In this document: positions 24,949 through 34,127 of the stretch, in pieces
How positions within the stretch are numbered: position 1 is the stretch's first letter
Layout: every line of letters starts with the position of its first letter
From: CBDCIS01 sp965217565
GTDB taxonomy: Bacteria > Chloroflexota > Dehalococcoidia > Lucifugimonadales > CATOSD01
Direction of reading: 5' to 3'
DNA length: 64,000 bases
NCBI GenBank assembly: GCA_965217565.1
Contig: CBDCIS010000010.1
Location: 62,001-126,000, forward strand
The notes under the pieces: model-generated
What the model was told of the DNA's origin: nothing
Database searches by the model: none
Seen by the model: only the letters and a program-made list of their open reading frames with translations
Position numbers and translations under genes: made by a program

Positions 24949-25428
24949 TCAAGAAGCGTCGTCCAGTTCGGACACGCATTTTCGCGCGCCCTCAACCGTA
25001 AGGCGGCCAATGAGCCTGTGGTCAATCATCATCACCGGGGCCTGTGAGCACGCGCCCAGGCACGTGTTGTACTTCAGCGTCGTCTTGTTGCCCTCGGTCT
25101 CGCCCTCATCTGAAAGGCCCAGGTCATCCATCACGCCTTGCAGGATGTGGGCCGCTCCCAGCAGGTGGCACGTCGGCCCCCAGCATATCTCGATTACGCG
25201 CTCGCCCGGCGGTGTGAAGCGGAAATTGGTGTAGAAGGACGCGACGCCCCAAACTTCGTTCACGGTGGTATCCCGCTGGTTGGCGACCTCTTCGATAGCC
25301 TCGTCCGGCAGATAGCCGAGAGCGTCCTGGACGGCCAGCAAGCAAGAGAGAACGGTGATGGTTGACTGTTTCTGGGAGGAGATGGCGCCTTGAATTCGCT
25401 CCCTGAGATGCTGGCTGTCTATGACCAA
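24949..25428 (-). CDS. nuoE: NuoE-like [2Fe-2S] subunit
   Basis: 159 aa, the normal NuoE length. The N-terminal helical bundle (IQGAISSQKQ, LPDEAIEEVANQ, VWGVASFYTNFRF) is followed by the thioredoxin-like [2Fe-2S] domain with Cys82, Cys87, Cys123 and Cys127 (CWGPTC and CLGAC). It passes electrons with NuoF in NADH dehydrogenases and NAD-linked hydrogenases or formate dehydrogenases. It is first in a three-gene minus-strand run ending in the NuoG/FdhA-like gene. Confidence 0.93.
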   Translation of the reverse strand: MVIDSQHLRERIQGAISSQKQSTITVLSCLLAVQDALGYLPDEAIEEVANQRDTTVNEVWGVASFYTNFRFTPPGERVIEICWGPTCHLLGAAHILQGVMDDLGLSDEGETEGNKTTLKYNTCLGACSQAPVMMIDHRLIGRLTVEGARKCVSELDDAS

Positions 25429-25503
25429 CGGCGTCGCCTCCGTCTCTTGCGAGATTTTTCACGATACAGGATAAGGGTTAAACGGCTGAGACGCAAGGCG
25501 GCC

Positions 25504-26841
25504 CTATGCTCGGCATTTCGCCCCAACATCCTCCATCACCATTCTCGCCACCCGCTTGCCCATGCGGACGCTGTAGTTGGTGCCGCGGTCCTCGGGGTAT
25601 ATCTGGGTCGTGTTCGCCAGGTACAGCCGCTCGATTGGCGTGCGGTGGTCTGGGATGCGGGAGGAGTAGTTGACGCCTATGATGGGCTGCGCCGCGTCCA
25701 CCTTGTGATGATAGCTGGTCTCCACCCACGACGGGTCGAAGTCAGGATTTATCTTGCGCAGGTGTGGCAGGTAGGCCTGCAAAAGCTCTTCGTGGCTCAT
25801 CCGGTACATCGAATGTTCGGTCGTCAGGTAGTTGGACAGATAGACCACGTGCTTACCGCCGTAGTGCTCCGGGCCGATGAGATTCGTGTGCTCGATAACG
25901 CCTACGAACGGAATCGAGCGGTCGGTCACATTCAGCCAGTAAACGTGGGAGAGCGGTCTGTCCAGCACCAGCACTATCAGCACGGCGGCCATGTAGCTCA
26001 TACCCGTGAGCCGGGCCAGGTAGTCGTCTGGAAGCCCCGGCGCCAGGCGCGGGAATATGTAGGACGGCGTCGTGGCGATTACGGCGTCGAACGGCTGGGG
26101 CTCGGCTACCGAGGCGCCCAGCGCCGCCTCCAGGCCCGTAGCCGCGCCGTCCTCGACGATGACGCGGTTCACGGACGCCGAGAGATGAACCTCGCTCCCT
26201 TGCTCGCTGATTCGCCGCGCCAGAACGTCGAAAATCTCGCCGAAGCTGCCGATGGGGTAGCCCAGTTTCTCCTTCACCATGCCCTTGCCGCGCGACGCGA
26301 CCCGCGTCTGCACCTTGCCCCAGACCCATGGCATAGACACCTGGTCGTAGTGGTCCTCTCCGAACTTGCCTCGCAGCATCGGCCCCCAGAAGACCTCGTA
26401 GCCCCGTTTGCCCGCGTGCTTTCGCAGCCACTCGTCGGCGGTTATGCCCTCATAGCCTCGCCAGTCCTTCTTGCGTTGCAGATACAGGGTAACGAGGCCG
26501 AGCCGTATGCGGTCGGGAAGACTCAGGGGAGTGAATCGAAGCAGGTCCATGGGGGTAACGAAGTCGTATATCTTGCCGTCGTAGAGCGTTCCTACGCTGG
26601 AGTCTATCCAGAGTATCCGGTGGCCCAACCCGATGTCCTCCACCAACTCTATGATGTCGGTGTCGTTGGTGAACCAGTGGTGATAGCCTCTCTCGAGTCG
26701 AGAGCCGCCAACGTCGAAGGTGGATGCCTGGCCGCCCAGGAAGTTCGCGCGCTCGTAAACGATGGCTTTGTGCCCCCGCTTGCCCAGCTCGTAAGCGGCG
26801 GCCAAGCCTGCCGCGCCAGCCCCAATTATGCCGATTTTCAT
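25504..26841 (-). CDS. FAD-dependent amine-oxidase/desaturase-like flavoprotein
   Basis: 445 aa. The N-terminal dinucleotide fold GIIGAGAAGLAAAYELGKRG (4-23) is followed by ERANFLGGQAST, the R-x-x-GGxx contact of the phytoene desaturase/protoporphyrinogen oxidase superfamily. The C-terminus has LYLANTTQIYPEDRGTNYSVRMG, the FAD-closing segment of that group. Long predicted amphipathic stretches fit peripheral membrane association. It overlaps the next gene by 4 bp (ATGA type), so translation is coupled. It may act on a lipid or sugar-lipid (UDP-galactopyranose-mutase-like folds are also close); the substrate is unknown. Confidence 0.8.
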   Translation of the reverse strand: MKIGIIGAGAAGLAAAYELGKRGHKAIVYERANFLGGQASTFDVGGSRLERGYHHWFTNDTDIIELVEDIGLGHRILWIDSSVGTLYDGKIYDFVTPMDLLRFTPLSLPDRIRLGLVTLYLQRKKDWRGYEGITADEWLRKHAGKRGYEVFWGPMLRGKFGEDHYDQVSMPWVWGKVQTRVASRGKGMVKEKLGYPIGSFGEIFDVLARRISEQGSEVHLSASVNRVIVEDGAATGLEAALGASVAEPQPFDAVIATTPSYIFPRLAPGLPDDYLARLTGMSYMAAVLIVLVLDRPLSHVYWLNVTDRSIPFVGVIEHTNLIGPEHYGGKHVVYLSNYLTTEHSMYRMSHEELLQAYLPHLRKINPDFDPSWVETSYHHKVDAAQPIIGVNYSSRIPDHRTPIERLYLANTTQIYPEDRGTNYSVRMGKRVARMVMEDVGAKCRA

Positions 26842-27932
26842 GTCAGGTTGTCACCCTCGATAGAGTGCGAGGGGGAGGCCAACTCATCCTCTTGCTCCGC
26901 TCGACCCGCACGGTATAGCTTGCGAAAGGAGACGTTGCCAATCCAGAGAAACACCTGGCCCAGCACGATCATCGGCAGCAGCAGAGTGAGGTGCACGACG
27001 GCGGCATAACCGGCGGCGACCGACTTATCCACCTCGGCCAGGACTATCAGGGCCTCCATAGTGATTAGCTCGAATAGCCCGATGCCGCCCGGAGTGGCCG
27101 GAATCGAGGCTCCGATGTTGGTTACGGCAGTTATCAAGATTACGGCAACAACCATCTCTCCCAGGTTATCGTAGATGTTTTCGAGGCCGAACGCGAATCC
27201 TACCAAGAAGAACAGCGCCGCCTCGAAGAGCCATATCGGAATCGATAGCGCAAACAGGTTCGCCAGCGTTCGAGGGCTGCGCAGCGGCATCAGCCCGATG
27301 ATGAACATGTCGAGCAGGTGTGTCAGGGGCGCTTCTATCCTGTCAGGCATCGTCCTGACGAAGGTCATCACCATCACCCGGGTCCTCTCAGGGAACAGGG
27401 AGAACAGCATCAGCATCCCGAAAGCGAGCACGAACGGCGCGCTCAGGGCCGCTACGAGCAGGGGCCAGGCGATGCCCGCCTTTTCGCCAAAGGCCTTGAC
27501 CAGGCTGGTCAATGGCACGAACATGGCGATTACGGCGATGAAGAATAGCAGTGTAAGGGCGTCCATGACGCGCTCTATCACAATGGTCACCAGCGCCGAA
27601 GTCTTGCTGATGTCCTCTCGCTCACCGATGTAGTAGCTGCGAACCAGCTCTCCAAGTCGCATGGGCAGCAGATTGTTCGCCATGTAGCCGACGGTTACGA
27701 CGGGATACAGCCGCCTCACGGGAATCGGCCGCATGTGGCGCAGCAGCGCCTGCCAGCGAATCGTGCGAAAGAGCACCGAGACCAGGTACATGCCAACCGC
27801 TGGGAGCAGGTACAGGTAGTTGGCCTCTGCGAGGGCCTCCCTCATGCGTTCCAGATCGACCCTGAATAGGAACACCCCCAACAGCAGAACGCCGAGGGCT
27901 AAGCCGACCCACATTTTGCCGTTTGTTATCAC
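26838..27932 (-). CDS. Lysylphosphatidylglycerol synthase transmembrane-like (UPF0104/flippase-like) protein
   Basis: 364 aa with about eight hydrophobic segments. Family features include FRTIRWQALLRHMRPIPVRR, MANNLLPMRLGELVRSYYIG, IERVMDALTLLFF and TPGGIGLFELITMEAL. The LPG_synthase_TM/AglD-type domain is found in lipid flippases and aminoacyl-lipid enzymes; there is no attached aminoacyl transferase domain. Its ATG overlaps the stop of the flavoprotein gene by 4 bp on the same strand. With that flavoprotein and the glycosyltransferase-like genes next to it, it may belong to an envelope lipid or glycolipid pathway (inference). Confidence 0.85.
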   Translation of the reverse strand: MITNGKMWVGLALGVLLLGVFLFRVDLERMREALAEANYLYLLPAVGMYLVSVLFRTIRWQALLRHMRPIPVRRLYPVVTVGYMANNLLPMRLGELVRSYYIGEREDISKTSALVTIVIERVMDALTLLFFIAVIAMFVPLTSLVKAFGEKAGIAWPLLVAALSAPFVLAFGMLMLFSLFPERTRVMVMTFVRTMPDRIEAPLTHLLDMFIIGLMPLRSPRTLANLFALSIPIWLFEAALFFLVGFAFGLENIYDNLGEMVVAVILITAVTNIGASIPATPGGIGLFELITMEALIVLAEVDKSVAAGYAAVVHLTLLLPMIVLGQVFLWIGNVSFRKLYRAGRAEQEDELASPSHSIEGDNLT

Positions 27933-28071
27933 GCCTTACGCCTTCAGCAAGCCTCAGAATATATCGCGCTGCGCCTCAACCTGCGCTCTTTCTGTTAGAA
28001 ACGTCTTCTGGCACGTTGAGGGAGAGGACGCATCCAGCCTGTCGTGAGATCGAGTTGCAGCTCCCGGCGCC

Positions 28072-30354
28072 CTAGTTCACGGGCTTGAACTCGAGCGGCA
28101 ACTGCTCGGAAATGTATAGGTATGAGTCCTCGCTGCCGATCTGTTCGCGGACCCCCTTCCTGTACAGGAAATAGTCCATCGCCCTGCGCCACGCCCCCCT
28201 GTCGGCGAAGGACTTGACGAACTTGCCCGCAGTGAGGTTGCGGTAGGTAGATTCCGGGAACCACCAGCGATGCCTCACCTTCTGAGCATTCTGATACTGC
28301 CCATCGAGCGCATCCTCGACTTGCGTCTGGTTCTGGCTGTGAACCAGAAGGAGGGGCAATTCCGGATTCTGGTGCGCAGAGTCGCCTTCGAGCGACTGGT
28401 AGCTGACGCTGGTGTAGTCACGAAAGTACCATGCCCACGGCCAGGAGAAACCGCTGGTCTGGTCCACCATTATCGGAATGGCCGTCTCCTGGCCGGTGGC
28501 GCTGGCAGTCTGTTCGATTTCATCGACGAGGTGAGCGACGTCGGGCGAGGTCTGGGTATAGACCAGCATCTCCACCGGGACGTCGCCGTGGCGATAGCTC
28601 GCCAGAAATCCGGCGCGCAGCGTCAGCGCAAGCAGTATCGCCGCAACTGGCAGGACGGCGAAGGCCGCAAAGTTGCTCACTCCGCATCGACGCGCCAGGT
28701 AGTAGCCGACCACGGCAAGAGCCAGCACGCCGGCCGCCGGCAAGAGGGCTACGGCAATGGCCGCGCTGCCCCCGTCGCCGAGATCGTAGAAGGCAAGCCG
28801 CCACAGCAGCGCGAGCAGCAAGGGGATGCCCGGCGCGAGGAGCAGACCACCGCCCGATGCCAGGCGCCGCCACTCTATCTTTTGAACCAGGTCTCCCAGG
28901 AACTTCCCCGAGATGATAGCCAGCGGCAGAGTAATGTTCACCAGGAGCCAGGGCATCTTCTCGCTGGCTATAGTGTACATGGTGAATGTTCCCACTGCCC
29001 AAAACACCATGAAGCAGCCAAAGGGATCCCAGCGCTTGCGGTAGTACACAACATCATACACGACTTGCGCCATCTTCCTGCGTCCGAGGTAGTACACCCC
29101 GGCTATCACAGCCAGCAGAACGGGAAGGAACTCGTATATCGAGGAGATCACGAAGTAGTAGTACCAGGGCTGAGCGCCGCGGGCCTGTCCCTGCTGCACA
29201 ATCCAGTAGCCCAGCGACTGCCAGACGCCCGAACCGATCCCTCCGACGTTCGTCAAAAACGTGGAGTATAGCAAAACCCATATCGCGTAGAAGATCAGCG
29301 CGCACCGCCACCAGATCGGCCACCTCCACTTTGCTCCCGCGTAAATCGACACTCCCAATAGAGTAAAGACGAGCAGAAAGGCCACCGCCTCTCCGCCGCC
29401 TGCCGGCGCGCCTATTGGGGGCATTGAGTCCGGCCTCGTCAGAACGATGTTGGTGCCGCTGAGGAAGGGAGTCCTTTGAAGGAGGCCGGCCGCCGCCGCC
29501 CACTGGGGCAGTGTCAGGGTTATCAGCAGAATGATCAGACCGGCGATACGCGACTCTGCCTGCAGGCTCGCGCCCTCGCGAAGGGCGACCCACGCGCCGC
29601 GAACCCAGCGCCACACCGCGTCTGGGGGCGAGGTCTCCCCGTAAACGACATTGTGCCGCACGAGGGCCATACTCCTCGAGACCAGCAGCGCCACCAGGAA
29701 CAGGCCCAGCAACGCTGTGACCATGTAGGCGCTCTCCTTGGTGGCGAACGCGAGCGCGAGCAGCGCGGCGCTCGCGTACAGGTACCGGTTCTTGCCTTCG
29801 TCCAGGTAGCGCCAGACGCAGATGACCAGGCCCAGCGTCCACACTGACATGACAATGTCGTTTCGGGAGAAGCGGCTGAAATAGAGCATCGTTGGGGAAA
29901 AGGCCAGCAGGCCCGACGCGAACAGCGCGCCATATCGCCCCAGCCTTGCGCGGAACAGGAACGGCATACCCACAAGCGCAATGCCGAGGAAGGCGTACAG
30001 CAGCCGCGAGGTGTAGTCACTGTCCCCAAAAACGTAGAACAGCGCGGCGTTGGCCTCGAATTGGAACGGGCCGTGCATCATGGGATTGTGCACGTATCCG
30101 CTGCCGTTGTAGAGGTTCCAGGAGTAGAAGGCGTGAAGACTCTCGTCGTGGTGAACGGCGCGCGAGCCGAGGTCCCAAAGCCGCATGACCGACGCCGTGA
30201 CGAGCAATACACCATACAACGCCAGCTCCCACCACCTCACGAGCGGCGAGCCTAGGCCGCCTCCGCATTGGGACTCGGATGCGTCACCTCCGCGCCCAAA
30301 GCCGGACATTCTCGTTGCCAGGGCGCGAAGCCCCGCAATCCTCGTTGTATTCAT
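28072..30354 (-). CDS. Agl23-like (TIGR03663) multi-pass membrane protein
   Basis: About 760 aa from ATG 30354; an alternative GTG at 30384 lies inside a palindromic repeat and is unlikely. After a soluble basic start there are about 12 membrane segments. HHDESLHAFYSWNLYNG, HGPFQFEANAALFYVFG and YFSRFSRNDI are hallmarks of this GT-C-like family, described as flippase-activity-associated in archaea and Chloroflexi. The acidic HDE loop after the first segment is the GT-C catalytic motif position. It is separated from its usual neighbour, the DUF2298 protein, by an IS element. It probably transfers or handles lipid-linked sugars at the membrane. Confidence 0.85.
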   Translation of the reverse strand: MNTTRIAGLRALATRMSGFGRGGDASESQCGGGLGSPLVRWWELALYGVLLVTASVMRLWDLGSRAVHHDESLHAFYSWNLYNGSGYVHNPMMHGPFQFEANAALFYVFGDSDYTSRLLYAFLGIALVGMPFLFRARLGRYGALFASGLLAFSPTMLYFSRFSRNDIVMSVWTLGLVICVWRYLDEGKNRYLYASAALLALAFATKESAYMVTALLGLFLVALLVSRSMALVRHNVVYGETSPPDAVWRWVRGAWVALREGASLQAESRIAGLIILLITLTLPQWAAAAGLLQRTPFLSGTNIVLTRPDSMPPIGAPAGGGEAVAFLLVFTLLGVSIYAGAKWRWPIWWRCALIFYAIWVLLYSTFLTNVGGIGSGVWQSLGYWIVQQGQARGAQPWYYYFVISSIYEFLPVLLAVIAGVYYLGRRKMAQVVYDVVYYRKRWDPFGCFMVFWAVGTFTMYTIASEKMPWLLVNITLPLAIISGKFLGDLVQKIEWRRLASGGGLLLAPGIPLLLALLWRLAFYDLGDGGSAAIAVALLPAAGVLALAVVGYYLARRCGVSNFAAFAVLPVAAILLALTLRAGFLASYRHGDVPVEMLVYTQTSPDVAHLVDEIEQTASATGQETAIPIMVDQTSGFSWPWAWYFRDYTSVSYQSLEGDSAHQNPELPLLLVHSQNQTQVEDALDGQYQNAQKVRHRWWFPESTYRNLTAGKFVKSFADRGAWRRAMDYFLYRKGVREQIGSEDSYLYISEQLPLEFKPVN

Positions 30355-30368
30355 AGTTGGCTGTCTAC

Positions 30369-30396
30369 CGTCATTCCCGCGCACGCGGGAATCGAC
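30369..30396. repeat. Family B hairpin upstream of the Agl23-like gene
   Basis: CGTCATTCCCGCG followed by the mirrored CGCGGGAATCG arm. It overlaps a spurious upstream GTG start of the neighbouring gene. Confidence 0.65.
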
Positions 30397-30578
30397 GCAA
30401 TGCTTGTTGTAGTCATAGTCGGTCGGTAATTCAGGTTGTCAGGGTTGTGGTAACTGTTCACGTTTGATGAGAGGCCCGCCCATTGTCCCCCTCCCTTGAC
30501 GCTGACAAGGGTAGGTATTTGGCGTATCATAGCTTAGAGGGTGTGTGAGAAGTCTTGGATATGTATTAGAATGGAGGC

Positions 30579-30986
30579 ATGAAACGCAAAGCATACCCCA
30601 GTGACCTGACTGATGAACAGTGGAAGATGCTCGCTCCGCTACTCCCGGCAGCCAAAACTGGGGGAAGGCCACGTACTGTAGACCTGCGGGAAGTCGTCAA
30701 CGGCATTCTATACGTTCTGCGCAACGGTTGCACGTGGCGAGCCATGCCGCATGACCTCCCGCCTTGGGGTACTGTATGGTGGTATTTTCGGGAGTGGAGA
30801 GAGGATGGTACATGGGAACGAGCCAATGACGCTCTCCGAGTCAAGGTCCGGCAGGCCGAGGGGAGGAACCCGACACCTAGCGCTGCTATCATAGACAGCC
30901 AGTCGGTCAAGACTACGGAAAAAGGGGGCCTCGTGGCTATGACGCTGGCAAGAAGGTCAACGGTCGAAAGCGACATATCATTGTAG
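30579..30986 (+). CDS. IS5-family transposase, upstream frame (orfA)
   Basis: 135 aa with LTDEQWKMLAPLLP, the DUF4096 start of IS5-group transposases, then WRAMPHDLPPW and the first DDE Asp in AIIDSQSVKTTEKGG. The frame leaves the family sequence at an A5G5 run; the family sequence (PRGYDAGKKVNGRKRH) continues in the -1 frame, so a slip of one base at this run joins it to orfB. Confidence 0.92.
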   Translation: MKRKAYPSDLTDEQWKMLAPLLPAAKTGGRPRTVDLREVVNGILYVLRNGCTWRAMPHDLPPWGTVWWYFREWREDGTWERANDALRVKVRQAEGRNPTPSAAIIDSQSVKTTEKGGLVAMTLARRSTVESDISL

Positions 30987-30991
30987 ATACC

Positions 30992-31363
30992 ATGGGGTTG
31001 CTGCTGGCGGTGGTGGTGCATCCTGCCAATATCCAGGATAGGGATGGGGCGAAGCTGGTCATCGATAAATTGATAGGGAGGTTTCCCCGCATGAGGTTGG
31101 TCTGGGCCGATGCTGGCTATGCTGGAAAGCTGGTCGAGTGGGTCTGGGCCCTGACAGGCTGGGCACTCGAGATTGTCAAGCGCCCCAGGGACAGCCACCG
31201 TTTTCAAGTGCTGCCGCGAAGATGGGTGGTCGAACGAACATTCGCGTGGCTCAGCAGGTGCCGTCGGATGAGCAAGGACTACGAAGCTCTGTCCGATACA
31301 ACCGAGGCGTGGACCCATATAGCTATGATTCATCTCATGCTCCGACGCTTAGCACCAACCTAA
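30992..31363 (+). CDS. IS5-family transposase, downstream frame (orfB)
   Basis: 123 aa in the -1 frame relative to orfA. It carries the second DDE Asp (VWADAGYAGK) and the Glu (RRWVVERTFAWLSRCRR). The family sequence extends upstream of the ATG to the G-run at 30924, so the working product is probably the frameshifted fusion. Confidence 0.9.
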   Translation: MGLLLAVVVHPANIQDRDGAKLVIDKLIGRFPRMRLVWADAGYAGKLVEWVWALTGWALEIVKRPRDSHRFQVLPRRWVVERTFAWLSRCRRMSKDYEALSDTTEAWTHIAMIHLMLRRLAPT

Positions 31364-31425
31364 TTTGAACTTCTCACACACCCTCTAAGAGCCATAGCCG
31401 AGACATCACAATTCAGCCCAACGTA

Positions 31426-31542
31426 TGTCATTCCGAATGAGCGTAGCGAACCGAGGAATCCCAAGTTCTTGTAGTGCGGATGGCTCTGGATTGCCGAGCG
31501 GCTAGCCACCTCGTGGGTTCCTCGGCTACGCTCGGAATGACA
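31426..31542. repeat. 117-bp long inverted repeat (TGTCATTCCGA type)
   Basis: The left arm TGTCATTCCGAATGAGCGTA matches the right arm ending in CGGAATGACA; a GAGGAATCC/GGTTCCTC step extends the stem. The centre holds a GGATTGCCGAGCGG segment also seen near 14770, 49280 and 49441. A related arm pair lies inside the MITE at 59642-59819. Confidence 0.65.
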
Positions 31543-31571
31543 TGGGCTAAGCGTACTTGCAATTCGCATTT

Positions 31572-31621
31572 TACCTACCCCCGTCAGCCCTTGACCGGAG
31601 AGGGTTAGGGGGTGGGTGACC
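31572..31621. repeat. Dispersed repeat family A copy
   Basis: CTACCCCCGTCAGCCCTTGA followed by GAGAGGGTTAGGGGGTGGG. It lies in the roughly 300-bp gap between the IS and the DUF2298 gene; that gap holds this repeat, the inverted repeat before it, and nothing else recognised. Confidence 0.65.
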
Positions 31622-31680
31622 GTGGCCTGTGCCAAATCCCTTCACTTTCCCTGAACTCTGAACAGTTACGAGTCGAGTCG

Positions 31681-34011
31681 CTATCTTTCGTGGTAGATCA
31701 TTACGCTGCCCTGGCTGAACACCACGTCCATAAACGCGGCGAACTTTGCGAGACCGGCCTCACCGTACTTGTCCTTCTCACGTGGGCCCACGTACACATA
31801 ATCGACCTCGTATTTTGCCAATAGGTCTCGTGCTTCCTCGACGTCCTCGGTCTGGTAGATGCGCGCCACGTCGGCCTCCCGCCCCTCATAAGCGGCATCG
31901 ATGGGACGCCACTGCAACTGATGCCCCGGCCAACTGAGCACCGTAGGCATACCCGTGCTGCGGGAGATCAGCCCCGCGTCGCCCCACTCTCCGACGGCTT
32001 CGAGAATGGCGGACTCGCCATCACGTCTCTCCTTGATGAAGTTTATGGCCTCGTACTCCTCCGGGCGATGGCTATTGAGAAACGCCAGTCCGTCGAGAGT
32101 GGGTTCGCCATGTGGCAGGTCTGCCTTGCTGGCGGCCGACGCGGGAGGGAAGTACAACGCCCCGATTAGCAACGCCACAAACGCGGCGGCCCACAGAGCG
32201 GTGAGGGAGTGTTTCCAGCCGGCGATTACCTCTCTCAGAGAACCCCAGTAGTATAGTGCGTAGCCTGAGACGGCGGCAAGCAGTATCCACGCCTGGTAGT
32301 ACAGCTTGAAGACCGTATTCATCCGCTCGCTGGGCGGGCCAAAGGAATCATCCACGAACAGCAACTCCGGCCCCATGATCAGGAGCAGCCCTAAAGCCGC
32401 AAGCGCCAGGCCAAAGACGCGGCCGTTCTGCTCGCCCCACCTGCCAAGCCACAGAGCGGTATAGACCGCCATGCTTACGAGAGCCGCGAAGGGAAGCACG
32501 TGGACGAACCGACCTATCAGCGCGCCCGCGGAGTCGCCGCCGCCCAACACGTATAGACATGCCCATACTGCGTAGGGAGTGAATCCGACGAACAGCGCGG
32601 CGGCAGTCAGCCTGGGCCAGTCTTCCCTGACGACCGTCTGCCAGAAGCTGATTACGATGAAGGGCGTGACCGAGACCAGGAACACCGCCCAGACGATGAG
32701 CATGTGAACCGGGCGCGTGGTGGCGATGGTCACTGCGTCAATTCCGCCCACACCGGCCCTGAAGGTGAGATAGTAGGGCAGGAACAGCAATATAGCCAAC
32801 GCGAGAGCCGCCAACCCCATGGCCGCAGCGCCTATCGCCACCTCCCAGCCGAGGGCTCCCCTGGCGAGGTGGGCCTGAAGCGCGGCAATGGCTGTGAAGA
32901 GCGCCAGGAACACGGGCAGGTCCCACATGTTCGTAAAGGCCAGGCCTCCGAGCGACAGCCCTATCGCCAGCACAGAGGCGTAGCTTCGCCAGTCGCGCCG
33001 GCTCCAGACGTGAACCGGGGAGCGGAAGAAGTTCAGGGAGAGGGCGAGGAACAGAATGACAAAGGGAATCGACATAACGTGAGGGTGAAGGTCGCCCAGC
33101 ATGAAGCTGAAGAAGGGAAACTCCTGGATGGTGTAGTCGATTCCGCCTCCGTCGGCGAAAGTGTTTATCACGCGGGTGGAGCGAAACCACCACCAGTTCT
33201 CTTGGGGCATCCAGGTGTCGGTCGGATCGGGCGCCGGGCCGTCGAGTCCGTCGATCCGCAGCCACTCCCAGAACCCCTGTGAGCCGACGGTGTTGGCACG
33301 CATGAACTCGAAGACGCCCTCCAGGTTGGCGGTCATCACAAGGACTACAGCCGCTGCGCAGCCGCCAACGAGGGCGTAGTTCCATCGCCCCGAATCGGCC
33401 CGCACCATGTTATGGACCAGCCCGAACATGCCCATTGCGCCCAGCGCGGGAATGAGCGCCAACGCTAGGTTGTATGAGATGTTAGAGGGGATGCCCCCTA
33501 TCTGGCTGATTACGCCCATCATCCAGTAGCCGAAGTAGTAGTAGCTTACGGACTCGCCCCGCAGCCAGGCGTCTTCGGGAGCGCCGATGTCCGTCTGAAT
33601 CGACGCATTGAGTAGCATGTGGTCCATCGGCTGTTCGGTGTGGTCGATGGCAGGATCATAAGACCGATATATGACCCACCCGATGAAGAAGACGAGGAAG
33701 ATGAGCTCAGCGGCGATGATCGCCTTGCGCTCTCGCAGGGCGAACTCTTTGAGCGCTTGGCGCTGTCTCCAGGCGTACCAGCCGGAAAGCCCCGCGAGAA
33801 GGAGCAGCAGAGCGACAATCGAAAGGCGCACGCTGGGCAGGATATGCGCCTGGCTCAGTGTCCAGGAGACATACCCAATCAGCAGTATGCCCAAGGGTTT
33901 GCTCACGCTGTAGCCCCTGTCAGAGAGCTTTGGAAAGAGGAAATAGGCCAATGGAAAGACGGCAAGCCCAATGGCCTGAACTATCAGAATCCACCAGAAC
34001 GCGCTAAGCAT
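31681..34011 (-). CDS. DUF2298 (TIGR03662, Chlor_Arch_YYY) membrane protein
   Basis: 776 aa with about 16 hydrophobic segments. Family landmarks: DHTEQPMDHMLLNASIQT, SYYYFGYWMMGVISQIGGIPSNISYNLALALIPAL, WWWFRSTRVI, IQEFPFFSFMLGDLHPHVMSIPF, NMWDLPVF near residue 350, and a C-terminal YEVDYVYVGPREKDKYGE soluble tail. This family occurs in Chloroflexi and archaea, usually next to the Agl23-like protein, and is thought to act on envelope glycans. Here the two genes are separated by the IS5-type insertion, which may uncouple them. The ATG start has no strong ribosome site. Confidence 0.88.
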   Translation of the reverse strand: MLSAFWWILIVQAIGLAVFPLAYFLFPKLSDRGYSVSKPLGILLIGYVSWTLSQAHILPSVRLSIVALLLLLAGLSGWYAWRQRQALKEFALRERKAIIAAELIFLVFFIGWVIYRSYDPAIDHTEQPMDHMLLNASIQTDIGAPEDAWLRGESVSYYYFGYWMMGVISQIGGIPSNISYNLALALIPALGAMGMFGLVHNMVRADSGRWNYALVGGCAAAVVLVMTANLEGVFEFMRANTVGSQGFWEWLRIDGLDGPAPDPTDTWMPQENWWWFRSTRVINTFADGGGIDYTIQEFPFFSFMLGDLHPHVMSIPFVILFLALSLNFFRSPVHVWSRRDWRSYASVLAIGLSLGGLAFTNMWDLPVFLALFTAIAALQAHLARGALGWEVAIGAAAMGLAALALAILLFLPYYLTFRAGVGGIDAVTIATTRPVHMLIVWAVFLVSVTPFIVISFWQTVVREDWPRLTAAALFVGFTPYAVWACLYVLGGGDSAGALIGRFVHVLPFAALVSMAVYTALWLGRWGEQNGRVFGLALAALGLLLIMGPELLFVDDSFGPPSERMNTVFKLYYQAWILLAAVSGYALYYWGSLREVIAGWKHSLTALWAAAFVALLIGALYFPPASAASKADLPHGEPTLDGLAFLNSHRPEEYEAINFIKERRDGESAILEAVGEWGDAGLISRSTGMPTVLSWPGHQLQWRPIDAAYEGREADVARIYQTEDVEEARDLLAKYEVDYVYVGPREKDKYGEAGLAKFAAFMDVVFSQGSVMIYHER

Positions 34012-34127
34012 GGCTGAATTATATATGGAACGGGCGGGGATTTGTCACGTCCGCCGGTCCGAGGAAGATGTGTCAATTTGGTCGGTGGGCGCCCAGGCCA
34101 TGGGACGACCGGCTAGGGCAACCACAG

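Larger units (their letters stand above)
30537..31385 (+). mobile_element. IS5-family (IS427-like) insertion sequence, complete
   Basis: Perfect 17-bp terminal inverted repeats GAGGGTGTGTGAGAAGT at 30537-30553 and 31369-31385, flanked by TA on both sides (30535-30536, 31386-31387), consistent with a TA target duplication. The element is 849 bp with two overlapping-frame transposase ORFs joined by a G5 run near 30924-30928. It separates the Agl23-like and DUF2298 genes. Confidence 0.92.

Noticed and set aside
20223..25428. Calling the operon a formate dehydrogenase
   Set aside because: The residue at the catalytic Sec/Cys position is Arg and the adjacent His is Pro.
25390..27009. Long plus-strand frame opposite the flavoprotein gene
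   Set aside because: Composition is that of an antisense shadow in GC-rich coding DNA; the minus-strand gene has clear motifs.
30384..30384. GTG start for the Agl23-like gene
   Set aside because: It lies inside a dispersed palindrome and adds residues unlike the family; ATG 30354 is preferred.
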